DNA of 26,527 nucleotides from a virus. Made by a program: the position numbers and the translations under genes. Location of the stretch: positions 1 through 26,527 of the IMG/VR virus record IMGVR_UViG_3300018082_000027; one strand, given 5' to 3'. Position 1 is the stretch's first letter, and the number at the start of each line of letters is the position of its first letter. Of the stretch, positions 1-6,718 are shown in pieces. The notes beneath the pieces were generated by a model that was not told where the DNA came from, did not search any database, and saw nothing but the letters and a program-made list of their open reading frames with translations.

Positions 1-1307
1 ACCGCCGCTTGCATGGCCGGCGAGACGGAACCCCGCAGATGGGCCAGCGTGCTCGTCGTCCACTCCGCGACCGCCACCTCGCCGCGCGCCTGGAAGTCGC
101 GCCACATGATCTCGACGAGCGCAGGATCAATCTCGGTCGCCTCGGTGATCTCGGCCTTGAGCTGCTCCTGCTGCTCCGGGGTCATACCCTCGATGTCGGC
201 CTGGACCAGCATGGAGAGCGCTTCGCCCCGCCCCAGGATCATGTCCCGCAGCACCGGATCCACCAGCCCCCAATCGACCTCGGGCAGGAGCTGAGCGACC
301 AGGGCCAGCTCGCCGGCGCCGCGCTCGAGCATCCTGAGCTGCTCCGCCACCTGGTCGAAGACGTTCGCGGTCTCGAGTTTCATCTTGACCGCCAGGGTCG
401 GCGAGATCTCGCTCATCTCCGCCAGCTTCACCGTCAGCTCGGCGACGTTTGCGTCCCACGCCGCGGTCACCGCGGCGGAGGCCTCCTGGCGAGCGGTCGT
501 GACCTTGAGGGCCGCATTGAGCTCCAGTTGGGCCAGCATCCAATTCCTGGTCTTCTCCGGGACGATCGACAGGCCCGCCAACCACTCGACCTCCCGCACG
601 CCGATCTCGTTCAGCAGCGCGCGCATTCCCTCTGCCACGTCAAACCACGGCAGCAACCCCTCAACCAGGAACGAACCGATCGCGATCTTGCCCGCCTCGA
701 GGCGGTCCTGCCACTGATCGAGAGCGATCTCCCATTCCCGGGTCTTGGCGACCGCTTCCTCGGTGAGGATCAGGCTCTCGGGGATCGCTGCCGCATTGTC
801 CCGGATCGCATCCCCACCCGCCGACAGCATTGGAAGAAGCACAGCCCAGTTGCGTCCGAAGATCTCGGCAAGCTTCGCGGCCCGCTCGGTGGGTGACCCG
901 ATGCCTTCTAGCTCGTCCGCCAATTGGGCCAGCTTCTCCACCGAGGGGACGAAGCCCTTCTTCGTCGCCATCTCCAAAGCGAGGCCAATCTCGTCGGCGG
1001 AGATCTTGAAATCGTCCCCCACCTGGATGAGGCGCGAGGTTTCCTCCGCAGAGAGGCCGAGTGCTCCACCGAGTTCCCGCACCCTCCTGCCGTAATTCAG
1101 AAGGGGCCCGATGGCCGAGTCGACGATTTTTGCGGTGCCGGCGATCACAGCGATGACCGCGCCGCCGGCGATCCCAAGGCCCTTTGCGGCGGTTGCGGCG
1201 GATTTCACGGCGCGCTCGAATCCCCGCAGCTCCGCCTCGGCCTCCTTGCCGCCGGATCCGGTCTTCTTCGTGCGCAGCGTGAGATCGAGAACCGAACGCT
1301 CAGCCAT
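1..1307 (-). CDS. Tail tape measure protein, N-terminal part (runs off left edge)
   Basis: The minus-strand frame is open without a stop from the ATG at 1307 to the window edge, giving about 435 residues of a longer protein. The sequence is Ala/Glu/Lys-rich and mostly helical. It has a Gly/Ala/Val hydrophobic stretch near residues 43-60 (GLGIAGGAVIAVIAGTA), then long amphipathic helices, as in tape measure proteins, which set tail length and sit in the tail tube. The position supports this: it starts 2 bases after the stop of the frameshifted tail chaperone gene and follows the major tail protein, the usual siphovirus order. Family assignment rests on position and composition, not on a sharp motif. 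The C-terminus, where peptidase or lysozyme domains often sit, is not visible. Confidence 0.8.
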   Translation of the reverse strand, partial: MAERSVLDLTLRTKKTGSGGKEAEAELRGFERAVKSAATAAKGLGIAGGAVIAVIAGTAKIVDSAIGPLLNYGRRVRELGGALGLSAEETSRLIQVGDDFKISADEIGLALEMATKKGFVPSVEKLAQLADELEGIGSPTERAAKLAEIFGRNWAVLLPMLSAGGDAIRDNAAAIPESLILTEEAVAKTREWEIALDQWQDRLEAGKIAIGSFLVEGLLPWFDVAEGMRALLNEIGVREVEWLAGLSIVPEKTRNWMLAQLELNAALKVTTARQEASAAVTAAWDANVAELTVKLAEMSEISPTLAVKMKLETANVFDQVAEQLRMLERGAGELALVAQLLPEVDWGLVDPVLRDMILGRGEALSMLVQADIEGMTPEQQEQLKAEITEATEIDPALVEIMWRDFQARGEVAVAEWTTSTLAHLRGSVSPAMQAA

Positions 1308-1308
1308 C

Positions 1309-1590
1309 CTAGTGCCTCAGGCTCCTGCGATGCTTTCCGTAGCTCGGATGATCCGCCCGCCAACGGGCGAGGGCACTCTCGATCTTTTCGCGGCCTGCGG
1401 CCAGCCCGGGAAGTTCATCCACGTAGGCGGCGATGACTTCGAGGGTGGCCTCATCGAGGCTCCCGATGTCCCAGGGTCCGACGAGCGCACCGCCCAGCGC
1501 GGTGTTGACCTTGCGGGCCAGGAGCAAGTCCTGCAGGGGTGTCCAGGCCGTCCCCTGGCCGCGGGAGAGGGCCAGCAGCTCATCGCTCAT
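1309..1590 (-). CDS. Tail assembly chaperone, -1 frame extension (T-like)
   Basis: This short frame ends 2 bases before the tape measure start and lies in the -1 frame relative to the preceding tail gene. It could start alone at the ATG at 1590, which overlaps the upstream TGA as ATGA. However, the frame is open upstream through an A7 slippery run, so it is more likely made as a fusion: 140 residues of the upstream gene followed by 94 from this frame (about 234 residues). In lambda-like phages the G and GT proteins chaperone the tape measure during tail assembly. The protein is small, soluble and helical with no catalytic motif. The assignment rests on position, frame relationship and the slippery site. 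Confidence 0.75.
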   Translation of the reverse strand: MSDELLALSRGQGTAWTPLQDLLLARKVNTALGGALVGPWDIGSLDEATLEVIAAYVDELPGLAAGREKIESALARWRADHPSYGKHRRSLRH

Positions 1591-2012
1591 CCTTTTTTTG
1601 TGGTCGACAGGTGTTCGTTGATCAGCCGCCAGGTGCCAGAAATCAGGAAGAACCACAGCGCGGGGTCCTCCCGCTCGGCCCGCTCGGCGAGCTCCCGCAC
1701 CTGGTCACCGGTCACGTGCTTGGCCGCATCCGGAGACTGGCTCCAGATCTCGGCGTACCAGGCGTAGAGCAGATCATTGACCTGGGTCAGCTCCGTGCCG
1801 ATCGCCTGGGCTTCGCCCTTGTCCGGATTCTTCTGCTCGCTCAGAGCAATGAGACGGTTCTTAAGCTCCTCCGCCTTCTTGCGGACCAGCTCGTAGCGGG
1901 TCAGGGACTCCCGGTGGGGATTGACCCAGATGGAGACGGTGTCCTCCCCGTACTCCGGCGCGAACTCGGACAGCGGGAGCGGCCGGACGACCTTCCGGAT
2001 CTCGATGATCAT
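1587..2012 (-). CDS. Tail assembly chaperone, zero frame (G-like)
   Basis: A 141-residue soluble protein between the major tail protein and the tape measure gene. The N-terminal half looks like a small beta domain (MIIEIRKVVRPLPL, EDTVSIWVNP) and the rest is helical and charged. It ends HLSTTKKG, with the two Lys codons forming part of an A7 slippery run that lets some ribosomes continue in the -1 frame. By analogy with lambda gpG and equivalents it should bind the tape measure and recruit tail tube protein; it is not part of the virion in known cases. I recognise it by genomic position and the frameshift rather than by sequence identity. Confidence 0.75.
   Translation of the reverse strand: MIIEIRKVVRPLPLSEFAPEYGEDTVSIWVNPHRESLTRYELVRKKAEELKNRLIALSEQKNPDKGEAQAIGTELTQVNDLLYAWYAEIWSQSPDAAKHVTGDQVRELAERAEREDPALWFFLISGTWRLINEHLSTTKKG
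1593..1599 (-). promoter_or_regulatory. -1 programmed ribosomal frameshift slippery site
   Basis: The minus strand reads ACC ACA AAA AAA GGA TGA at the end of the upstream chaperone gene. The heptamer A AAA AAA is in the correct phase (X XXY YYZ) for tandem -1 slippage, two codons before the zero-frame stop. After slippage the ribosome reads AAA AAA AGG ATG AGC and stays open to 1309. Position between the major tail and tape measure genes is exactly where such sites occur in long-tailed phages. Confidence 0.8.
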
Positions 2013-2020
2013 GGCCGGGC

Positions 2021-3034
2021 CTAGAGCGCCGCCAAGTTGGTGCTCACCCGCACATCAAAGATCTGCGCCCCGGTCGGATCGTATAGACCGTGGAAGAGCG
2101 CAGTGTCGACATTGTTGCCCCGGTCGTTCTCGGCCAGCGGAATCACGTTCTCGTAGGCGCCCCAGACATCGATCGTCAGGCTGTGGGTCAGCCCGGTCCC
2201 GATCTGCACGCCCGAATCAAGCTTGATGCGGACGACCCGCTTCGTGCCGGCCCGGTAGGCATCCCACTCGGCATCGGCCGCTGCATTGCGCTCCCAGGTC
2301 AGGGTCAGCATCGCCGCCAGGATGTCCTGGCCATGGGTCGTGAAATACTTGTCGGCCGATCCCAGGAACTTGGGATGAAGCCCGGTCAGGATCTCCAGCT
2401 CCCAGGCCCGCAGCATGGAGGTCTTCTCGGTCGTGCCTCGCCCGGCCCAGGTGGTGTCGATGTAGATCCGGCTGAGCTTGGCGTTGAGATCGGTCATGGC
2501 GGGGATTGACAGCGCTCCGGTGAAGGTCGATGGGGCGCCCTGCCGGGCAAACCAATCCGCCTCGAGGATCACCGGCGCTGCCTCGCCCGCCTGGGCGTTC
2601 ACCCCGGAGAGCTTGATCCGCTCGAACATCAGGTAGTCGAATTCGACCTCCTGGATGTCGTCACCGGCCTCCAGGGTCATCGACTTCGGAGTGTTGTCCC
2701 CGGTCATGCTCGGCGTGAAGGCCCAGAGCCAATCGCCCTGGGCGGGAGTCTGCTCGGTGGGGGTCACCCCGCCCTTGATCGCGCAGGACAGGATGGCCGG
2801 CAGGGGCTGGAAGTACAGATCCGGGATGCGCAGCGTGTTGGTGGCCAGCAGCTGGTCGATCCGGACCCGGCTTCCGGCCGCCCGCACGCCCAGGCTGTCC
2901 ATCGGGAAGGACGGCGACCGGTCCGGGTTGACCGGCGGGATTTCCGCCCCGGCCAGGATCTTCGTCGCGGCCACGGATGTGCCGGGTGTGGCCTCGATGC
3001 CGTACTGCAGCTTGCTGAATGCGCGTTCGCCCAT
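2021..3034 (-). CDS. Major tail (tube) protein
   Basis: A 337-residue protein with the typical opening of phage tail tube subunits: a short N-terminus (MGERAFSKLQYGIEATPGT) that treats the first segment as a 'built' tube element, then beta-rich repeats and a Gly/Thr-rich middle. It should polymerise into the hexameric-ring tail tube around the tape measure protein. It begins within the stop of the small gene upstream (TGATG overlap) and lies 8 bases ahead of the tail chaperone pair, the standard order tail completion - tail tube - chaperones - tape measure. No membrane segment or signal peptide. The long central region suggests one extra insertion domain compared with tube proteins of about 200 residues. 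Confidence 0.8.
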   Translation of the reverse strand: MGERAFSKLQYGIEATPGTSVAATKILAGAEIPPVNPDRSPSFPMDSLGVRAAGSRVRIDQLLATNTLRIPDLYFQPLPAILSCAIKGGVTPTEQTPAQGDWLWAFTPSMTGDNTPKSMTLEAGDDIQEVEFDYLMFERIKLSGVNAQAGEAAPVILEADWFARQGAPSTFTGALSIPAMTDLNAKLSRIYIDTTWAGRGTTEKTSMLRAWELEILTGLHPKFLGSADKYFTTHGQDILAAMLTLTWERNAAADAEWDAYRAGTKRVVRIKLDSGVQIGTGLTHSLTIDVWGAYENVIPLAENDRGNNVDTALFHGLYDPTGAQIFDVRVSTNLAAL

Positions 3035-3219
3035 CAGTCACTCTCCTCGCCCGGGGTCTTCCCCTTGGCCTTCTCGGATACGGTCTCGTAGACCTTGGCG
3101 CCCAGCGCCTGCTGCAGCAGCTCGTGCACGCCCAGGCGGCGGGCCTCCTCGTCGTCCAGCTCGTGCGGCAGCCCGGGCACGCCCTGGTCCTGCCCGACGT
3201 AGCGGTAGCGTTTGCTCAT
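3034..3219 (-). CDS. Small phage protein between tail completion and tail tube genes
   Basis: A 61-residue protein. Its N-terminal part (YRYVGQDQGVPGLPHELDDEEARRLGV) resembles the short 'Y-x-G...PGLP...EEA..LG' proteins that many phages encode beside head and tail genes; the C-terminal third is charged and Lys/Glu-rich. The function of that group is not known to me. The gene is real on several grounds: the start fits the operon spacing, its stop overlaps the ATG of the tail tube gene (TGATG), and nothing else codes here. It has no cysteine pair and no membrane segment. Confidence 0.7.
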   Translation of the reverse strand: MSKRYRYVGQDQGVPGLPHELDDEEARRLGVHELLQQALGAKVYETVSEKAKGKTPGEESD

Positions 3220-3234
3220 GTCCCTGCTCTCCTC

Positions 3235-3678
3235 TCAGGCGGCCACCGGGTAGGCGCCCGCCTCCCGTTCCTTGACGTGGTAGCGAAAGATGATTCCGAC
3301 GTGCACGTGGTCCCCATAGCGAACCCCGCCCGGGCCGTCGTAGTGCGGCGCCGCTTCCGAAGGCAGGATAGTCACGACCGTCCCGCCCAGGCTCATGTTG
3401 GCCGCCAACTTGTTCCGCACCAGCTCGATCAGCGGCACGGCCTGGCCGAAGGCCTCGGGCAGCAATTGCCCGGCGGTGTAGAGCGTGAGCTGCACCTCGT
3501 GGTGGGCGATCTGCGGACCGCCCAGGCTGTATTCGTACCGGCCTTCGACCGGCAGAATGATCAGCATGGGGAAAATCCCGATGGTTGCCGGCATCTGGAG
3601 ATACGTGCGCACCTCTCGGATCTCGGTGATCTCCGCCAGCTTACTCTTGAGGGTCGGCATCCAGTCATCAAGCGGCAT
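3235..3678 (-). CDS. Tail completion/terminator-like protein
   Basis: A 147-residue protein with mixed alpha/beta composition: an N-terminal helix, a hydrophobic strand (IGIFPMLIILPVEG), the segment HHEVQLTLYTAG, and a C-terminal strand (HVHVGIIFRYHVKE). This pattern and the place between the HK97 gp10-like neck protein and the tail tube gene match tail completion proteins, which cap the tail and join it to the head. The ATG lies inside the end of the upstream gene (11-base overlap). The call is mostly from gene order, with moderate support from the strand-helix pattern. Confidence 0.65.
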   Translation of the reverse strand: MPLDDWMPTLKSKLAEITEIREVRTYLQMPATIGIFPMLIILPVEGRYEYSLGGPQIAHHEVQLTLYTAGQLLPEAFGQAVPLIELVRNKLAANMSLGGTVVTILPSEAAPHYDGPGGVRYGDHVHVGIIFRYHVKEREAGAYPVAA

Positions 3679-4156
3679 GGTGGCCCCCGAGTTCGCGGGC
3701 GATCCGCTCCAGGGCGTCCCCGAAGTAGGTCAGGACCAGGCGCTTGGAGGCGCGGTAGGCCCGGTACATGAAGTGCCGGCCGCGGGTACCCCGCTGCCCG
3801 ATCGAGCGGGCGATCAGGAAACCCTGCTCCCGGGTCACGCCCAGGTTCTCGGCAATCCGCTCCGCCGGCGGCGTGTGGGCCCGGGTCCCGAACTCCACCC
3901 ACAGGCCGGTGAAGGCGCGGTCCACAACCCGGCCGACCAGGTCGCCGACGACCTGACCTCCGGTGACCTCGTGGTCGACGCCCGCCCGGACCTGCCCGCT
4001 TTGCCCCACCGGCGCCAGGTTGCGGGTCACCCGGGCGATGCCCTTCACCGAGTCGCTCATGGCCCGCCTCAGATGCTTTTGGGCGATCGCGTCGTGGCGC
4101 TCCAACCGCTCAATCTGCTCCTCGAGTCCCTTCACCACCACCTCGTAGCGGATCAT
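3668..4156 (-). CDS. HK97 gp10-like neck / head-tail joining protein
   Basis: A 162-residue protein. It starts with a helix carrying a 'G-L-E-x-x-I-x-R-L' pattern and continues with APVGQSGQVRAGV, then GLWVEFGTRAH, which is the 'vEfGT..h.p' signature of HK97 gp10-type proteins. It ends in a helix. These proteins sit in the neck between connector and tail terminator. The ATG overlaps the stop region of the connector gene. The N-terminal 'KGLEEQIERLERHD' helix is slightly charged, typical for the family. Confidence 0.75.
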   Translation of the reverse strand: MIRYEVVVKGLEEQIERLERHDAIAQKHLRRAMSDSVKGIARVTRNLAPVGQSGQVRAGVDHEVTGGQVVGDLVGRVVDRAFTGLWVEFGTRAHTPPAERIAENLGVTREQGFLIARSIGQRGTRGRHFMYRAYRASKRLVLTYFGDALERIARELGGHHAA

Positions 4157-5031
4157 CCGTAATGCATCAGGCGGTAGGGGGCCAGCAGCTCCGCGGCCTC
4201 CGGGTCAATCTTCTTCAGAAAAAAGAGCTGCCCGATGTCGGGCTGGGCCCGGCTGTCGGCGTAACCCTGGGTGGCCCGCATGTGGTGCCGGACCACCGTG
4301 ATCTGCGCCGCGGCCCGCACCGGCTCCGGCGGCCGCCAGACGTCGATCTGGGTATTCTGCACGTGCATGGCGGCGGTCGTGCCATTGCGGGCCCGCACGA
4401 CGGTGAGCTTGTTCGTGGTCGTGTTGACCGCTGAAACCTCCCAATACTCACTCCCGGCCCGGACCAGCTGCCCGGCCATGAAACGCGGCGCGGTGCCCAT
4501 CGAGGAGGCCCCGTCGGCGTCGTTCACCGTGACCTCGGTGGCGGCAGACGACAGCGGGTTGTCCTCCACCTCGTCGAGCGAATCTTCCCACGCGTCGACC
4601 CGATCGTCGGCATAGCCCCAGATTCCGGTGAGCTCCAGGGCCAGGATCCCGACCGGCCAGGCACCGAGCGTCCCGCCGTTCGGATCGATCACCAGCTGGT
4701 CGTAGGAGCCCGGATGGGCGAAGTCACCGGAGCGGGCCAGGTGCCAGTTGCCCGATTGGGCCAGAGCGGTGTAGCTCGCCCCGTAGTCTTCGCTGTAACG
4801 CAGCTGCGAGACCGAGAGCACATCCCGGCTCCATAGGACGCTCAGGCCGTTGCCGGTCAGCTGCTTGACCGCCGAGGTCGGATAGAAGACCCGCTGGCAG
4901 TGCTGGTCGACGAAGCGGCTCAGCATGTGCGCATAGCGCAGCAGCGCATCGTCGTAGGTCGTGGTGGCGGCTTGAATGAGATCCGGGATCGAGTCCTTGA
5001 TCTCCGCCGGCGTGATGTACAGGTTGGGCAT
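4153..5031 (-). CDS. Head-tail connector (gp6-like) protein, enlarged
   Basis: A 292-residue protein. Residues 1-60 (LYITPAEIKDSIPDLI ... RYAHMLSRFVDQHCQRVFYP) match the helical N-terminus of phage gp6-like connectors, in which a short acidic helix is followed by 'ls..a...id..~gr.F'. The middle is beta-rich. A Thr/Ala-rich insert near residues 165-225 (including WEVSAVNTTTNKLTVVRARNG) looks like a small beta domain common in phage structural proteins. The C-terminal helix (AAQITVVRHHMRATQGYADS) closes the fold. Most gp6-like connectors are 90-200 residues, so the insert is notable. Genomic position between capsid-accessory genes and the neck protein agrees. Confidence 0.7.
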   Translation of the reverse strand: MPNLYITPAEIKDSIPDLIQAATTTYDDALLRYAHMLSRFVDQHCQRVFYPTSAVKQLTGNGLSVLWSRDVLSVSQLRYSEDYGASYTALAQSGNWHLARSGDFAHPGSYDQLVIDPNGGTLGAWPVGILALELTGIWGYADDRVDAWEDSLDEVEDNPLSSAATEVTVNDADGASSMGTAPRFMAGQLVRAGSEYWEVSAVNTTTNKLTVVRARNGTTAAMHVQNTQIDVWRPPEPVRAAAQITVVRHHMRATQGYADSRAQPDIGQLFFLKKIDPEAAELLAPYRLMHYG

Positions 5032-5040
5032 GCGCTAACG

Positions 5041-5301
5041 CTACTGTTTCGGTCTCCTGCCTCTCCTGCCTCTCCTGCGCGGTTTGGCTTCCGGCTGGGC
5101 AGCCGGGGATTCGGCCGTCTCGGCCGGACCCGCTCCCGCGGGAGCCTGGGCCGTCTCGACCGGGGCTTCGCCGGCGCGTACGGCGACAGCGGCGCCCGCC
5201 GCGAGCAGGCCCTCCGCCTCAGCGCTCGGGACGTCGGCTACCTCGCCCGGCCCCCAGCTCCCCAGGGGCCCGGCGTAGCGCGTGATCATGCGGATCTTCA
5301 T
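5041..5301 (-). CDS. Small head-region protein with Pro/Ala linker and Arg-rich tail
   Basis: An 86-residue protein. Residues 1-40 (MKIRMITRYAGPLGSWGPGE then a 'V-A-D-V-P..EA..LLAAG' segment) match a widespread short phage protein found next to head genes, whose role I do not know. The second half is a low-complexity Pro/Ala/Glu linker ending in RRRGRRGRRPKQ. The Arg-rich tail is encoded by three copies of a 9-base unit (GGCAGGAGA and close variants) just before the TAG at 5041. A basic tail suggests DNA or acidic capsid-surface contact; this is inference. Confidence 0.7.
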   Translation of the reverse strand: MKIRMITRYAGPLGSWGPGEVADVPSAEAEGLLAAGAAVAVRAGEAPVETAQAPAGAGPAETAESPAAQPEAKPRRRGRRGRRPKQ

Positions 5302-5314
5302 GGCATTGCCTCCT

Positions 5315-5334
5315 GCCCGCGTCGAAGCGCGGGC
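5315..5334 (-). other. Perfect 7-bp hairpin just upstream of a ribosome binding site
   Basis: GCCCGCG and CGCGGGC flank a 6-base loop, in the gap between two head-region genes. On the minus-strand mRNA the hairpin is followed directly by AGGAGG and the ATG at 5301. There is no T run after it, so it is more likely an mRNA processing or translation-setting element than a terminator. Confidence 0.5.
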
Positions 5335-5358
5335 CCTGCCGCTCCTAGCCCGGATGGC

Positions 5359-5712
5359 TCAGAGCAGCTCGATGTGCAGGCTGATCTGCGACGTGATCGC
5401 CGCACCGCCGGCCGGCGCGGTCACCTTGATGGCGTCGGTCGCATCGATGCGGACCTCTCCGTCCGGCAGATAGGCCGTGTTCTGGGCATTGGCCGCCCCG
5501 GTGAAGAGGACGGTATCGTAGGCCGCGGCCACCCCGGAATCGAGATCCACCGTCATGCCCGTCTGGGTAGGGGCCGCCGAGTAGCGCACGGTTGCAAAGA
5601 GCAGCCGCACCGGCACGTCCGCCGGCGTCGAGACCGACAGCGCCGTGTTGGCGGCGCTGGCCTCCGTCAGCCGGCGGTACTTCCCGCCGAAGTCACGGAC
5701 CGCGGGGGCCAT
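5359..5712 (-). CDS. Small head-region protein, beta-rich (possible decoration/fibre)
   Basis: A 117-residue protein with alternating strands (VPVRLLFATVRYSA, GMTVDLDSGV, YDTVLFTG, DAIKVTAPAGG, ISLHIELL) and no cysteine, signal or membrane segment. This composition fits a virion surface beta-sandwich. It sits among the small genes between the major capsid and connector genes and starts 3 bases after the stop of the preceding gene. I do not recognise the family; decoration or head-fibre protein is an inference from composition and place. Confidence 0.65.
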   Translation of the reverse strand: MAPAVRDFGGKYRRLTEASAANTALSVSTPADVPVRLLFATVRYSAAPTQTGMTVDLDSGVAAAYDTVLFTGAANAQNTAYLPDGEVRIDATDAIKVTAPAGGAAITSQISLHIELL

Positions 5713-5715
5713 GGG

Positions 5716-6153
5716 TTATGCCTCCGCAGCCCAGGTGCCGATCTTGCCGATCGTGAACCAGCCTTTGTCCCCGTCGCCGACGACCGTCACCGAATCGCCC
5801 AGCACATCGGTGGCGCCGCTGTTGATCAGGTCCTTATTGTCCACGCCCTCGTTGATGTTGTCGGCGGCCGCCGGGCTCACGCTCAGTCCCGTGCCCGCGG
5901 ACACGGCCGCGTTCTCAAACGTGAAGCGCAGCCCCGCCGCCGTCGCTGGCAGCGTAAACACCAGGTCGGCGGCATCGGCGATGAAGACGGTGCCGCTCTC
6001 GCTCGCGAGGACCGGGTAGTTGGCCGTCTTCACAACGACGGGGCCCACCATCGACCCCCCCGCCTCCTGGGTGATCTTCCCGCCGCTGGCGATGACCTGC
6101 TCGTCGGCGCCTTGCTTCATGTACACCTTGGGCTCGTAGCTTGAATCAGGCAT
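5716..6153 (-). CDS. Head-region structural protein, beta-rich (possible decoration/fibre)
   Basis: A 145-residue protein. It opens with MPDSSYEPKVYMKQGADEQV and IASGGKITQEAGG, then a beta-rich stretch with a repeated 'aaDlvfTLPaTaaGlrftf' type pattern (residues about 60-82) that occurs in phage head-fibre and tail-spike base proteins. Near the end it has VTVVGDGDKGWFTIGKIGTW, another feature of that group, where a strand ends in 'g.W.~....gtw'. It is likely a capsid decoration or fibre subunit. The gene follows a hairpin-containing gap downstream of 6221. Confidence 0.65.
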   Translation of the reverse strand: MPDSSYEPKVYMKQGADEQVIASGGKITQEAGGSMVGPVVVKTANYPVLASESGTVFIADAADLVFTLPATAAGLRFTFENAAVSAGTGLSVSPAAADNINEGVDNKDLINSGATDVLGDSVTVVGDGDKGWFTIGKIGTWAAEA

Positions 6154-6178
6154 GTCCTTTTCCTCTCAGTTCAGGGAC

Positions 6179-6210
6179 CCTGGGGGCAGGCCCGAAGACC
6201 TGCTCCCAGG
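6179..6210 (-). other. 12-bp imperfect hairpin between two head-region genes
   Basis: CCTGGGGGCAGG at 6179-6190 and CCTGCTCCCAGG at 6199-6210 form a stem with one non-Watson-Crick pair and an 8-base loop. It lies in the 67-base gap between the genes ending at 6221 and starting at 6153. No T run follows in either direction, so a classical terminator is unlikely. It may stabilise or attenuate the capsid-region mRNA. Confidence 0.5.
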
Positions 6211-6220
6211 ATCAAAGGTC

Positions 6221-6661
6221 TCAGGCCGTCCCTTCGGCCGGGCTGACGTGCGTCTCGCCCGAAACGCCGGTGGCATGAGTGATCGGAGCCTCGCGCGGTC
6301 CATACTGCAGGTACTCCGCGGAGGCCACGACCGCGTTCGCAGTGCCCCGATCGACCACCACCCGGACGTAGCGCTCTGCCGGACGGAACAGGTCGATGTA
6401 GAACACCTTGTCGTCGTCGCTGTCGGCGATCGTCTGGGCGGTGCCGGCCAGGTCGGCGGCATCCGAGAGACCGGAGTCCGCGCCCTGCTGGGCCTTGATG
6501 CTGGTCACGGCGGTCGCCGTGATGGCGCCCATCGTGACGACGATCAGCACACCCTCGAAGCCGGACATGTCCAGCGTGGCGCCATTGATGTCGGTGGTGC
6601 CCGCCACACCGTTGGTCGGCGTGATCGCCTGCGTGATCTTGGCGTTCTTGCTCAGGTTCAT
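6221..6661 (-). CDS. Conserved-type phage protein next to major capsid
   Basis: A 146-residue protein with the pattern 'M-N-L-S-K-N-A-K-I-T...G-A-T-L-D-M-S-G-F-E-G-V-L-I-V-V', then DDDKVFYIDLFRPAERYVRV and a closing strand with EYLQYGP. Many phages carry a protein of this build immediately after the major capsid gene. Its exact role is not known to me; a beta-barrel virion accessory is likely. No signal or membrane segment. It starts 57 bases after the capsid stop, a gap without obvious regulatory structure. Confidence 0.65.
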   Translation of the reverse strand: MNLSKNAKITQAITPTNGVAGTTDINGATLDMSGFEGVLIVVTMGAITATAVTSIKAQQGADSGLSDAADLAGTAQTIADSDDDKVFYIDLFRPAERYVRVVVDRGTANAVVASAEYLQYGPREAPITHATGVSGETHVSPAEGTA

Positions 6662-6718
6662 GGTCCTTACCTACTCTTTCCCCGGCGGCCGCTCTCGCAG
6701 CTCCCCGGTTGAGGCGCG

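Noticed and set aside
9-896. Plus-strand open frame opposite the tape measure gene
   Set aside because: The minus frame is open to the edge, in the right place and of tape-measure composition; the plus frame is its codon-phase mirror.
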